Shown: positions 32,505 through 32,714 of the stretch, piece by piece
Layout of the letters: each line of letters opens with the position of its first letter
Numbering within the stretch: position 1 is the first letter of the stretch
NCBI GenBank assembly: GCA_016873475.1
Contig: VGXI01000014.1
Location: 1 to 32,714, forward strand
Direction of reading: 5' to 3'
DNA from: a bacterium
GTDB taxonomy: Bacteria > Krumholzibacteriota > Krumholzibacteriia > JACNKJ01
DNA: 32,714 nucleotides
Translations under genes and position numbers: made by a program
Notes under the pieces: model-generated
Told to the model about the DNA's origin: nothing
The model's input: only the letters and a program-made list of their open reading frames with translations
The model's database searches: none

Positions 32505-32520
32505 GACTTTCTTGACGGCT
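32496..32520. promoter_or_regulatory. Perfect 11-3-11 inverted repeat, likely regulator operator
   Basis: AGCCGTCAAGA (32496-32506), spacer CTT, and TCTTGACGGCT (32510-32520) form an uninterrupted 25-bp symmetrical site in the divergent region between the regulator and the gene at 32646. Its size suits a dimeric winged-helix protein. Both arms contain a TTGACG hexamer that could serve as a -35, one for each direction, so occupancy would block both promoters. A stem-loop RNA role is possible but less likely given the 3-nt loop and no downstream T-run. Confidence 0.7.
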
Positions 32521-32540
32521 TTCGGCGGCCGAGCTTCAAT
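32512..32540 (+). promoter_or_regulatory. Candidate promoter for the gene at 32646 (plus strand)
   Basis: TTGACG (32512-32517, 5 of 6), a 17-nt spacer and TTCAAT (32535-32540, 4 of 6) form the best sigma70-like promoter in the window. The -35 overlaps the right arm of the palindrome. The distance to ATG 32646 is about 105 nt. Confidence 0.5.
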
Positions 32541-32645
32541 GCGTGAAGTATCGCCCGCCCTTCGCGCCCCCACTTGCGGCGGAGCCCGGCGCGCGGCATC
32601 TCTCCCTGGCCCGGCCCGGCCGGCCCCACGCGGAGGCAAGCCCGA

Positions 32646-32714
32646 ATGTCGATGAAGCGCATCCTGATCGGCCTTGGCGGCCTGATCGTCCTGCTCCTGA
32701 TCGCCGCTCCCCCC
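32646..32714 (+). CDS. N-terminus of a membrane or secreted protein of unknown family (runs off the window)
   Basis: Only 23 codons are present. They read as Met-Ser-Met, then Lys-Arg, then an uninterrupted hydrophobic stretch (ILIGLGGLIVLLLIA), consistent with a signal sequence or first transmembrane helix. GGAGG lies about 7 nt before ATG 32646; ATG 32652 is an alternative. The gene is divergent from the winged-helix regulator and shares the palindromic control region, so it is probably a regulated partner of that protein. Confidence 0.6.
   Translation, partial: MSMKRILIGLGGLIVLLLIAAPP

Overview
The window is very GC-rich (roughly 70% by eye) and densely coded, with genes packed into long same-strand runs, GTG and TTG starts and many 1-4 nt overlaps. 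The lineage cannot be fixed from this sequence. Several features suggest an uncultivated or environmental Gram-negative bacterium of the FCB/Eisenbacteria/Gemmatimonadota kind, or a myxobacterium-like lineage. These are secreted six-bladed propeller proteins with the GREGEGPGEF motif, an RND export system, an 11-gene complex I locus without NuoE/F/G, and a sugar-phosphate type bacterial microcompartment (BMC). This placement is inference only.

Layout. (1) 1-2465: the N-terminus of a Ser/Thr protein kinase (minus strand) lies divergent from uppP (undecaprenyl-diphosphate phosphatase) and an AmpG-like MFS transporter, followed by a GC hairpin. (2) 2572-12943, plus strand: two tandem paralogous secreted six-bladed beta-propeller proteins, then an RND export module made of a membrane-fusion protein and two different RND permeases joined by ATGA and GTGA overlaps. 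No outer-membrane factor is present. (3) 13062-24595, minus strand: the order from the promoter side is nuoA-B-C-D-H-I-J-K-L-M-N, followed by a spermidine-synthase-like protein. NuoE, F and G, the NADH-oxidising module, are absent from the cluster. (4) 24892-25554, plus strand: a small alpha/beta hydrolase whose 3' end overlaps the convergent gene antisense. (5) 25466-32041, minus strand: a compact BMC operon. Its order is RpiB-DeoC fusion enzyme, double-domain shell protein (BMC-T), BMC-H, BMC-P, CoA-acylating aldehyde dehydrogenase, a second BMC-T, two more BMC-P, and a beta-propeller lipoprotein. (6) 32098-32714: a short winged-helix regulator upstream of the BMC operon on the same strand, a perfect 11-3-11 palindrome in the divergent promoter region, and the start of a membrane or secreted protein.

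How the parts work together. The BMC operon encodes one representative or more of every shell class (hexamer, two pseudohexameric trimers, three pentamers) and only two enzyme polypeptides. DERA (DeoC) should cleave 2-deoxyribose-5-phosphate to glyceraldehyde-3-phosphate and acetaldehyde, and the aldehyde dehydrogenase should convert acetaldehyde to acetyl-CoA inside the shell. This agrees with the known SPU (sugar-phosphate-utilising) BMC class. The most striking features here are that RpiB and DeoC form a single polypeptide and that the linker between them carries an amphipathic helix. That helix resembles the N-terminal encapsulation-type helix of the aldehyde dehydrogenase, so both enzymes may dock on the shell through the same kind of tag. 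The RpiB half also has Asp where the catalytic Cys of classical RpiB sits, so its real substrate is open.

I saw no tRNA, rRNA, CRISPR array, insertion sequence or integrase. Apart from the two divergent promoter regions, no gene-free stretch approaches 300 bases. 24596-24891 (296 nt) holds a candidate promoter for the hydrolase and presumably the nuo promoter. 32443-32645 holds the palindrome and candidate divergent promoters.
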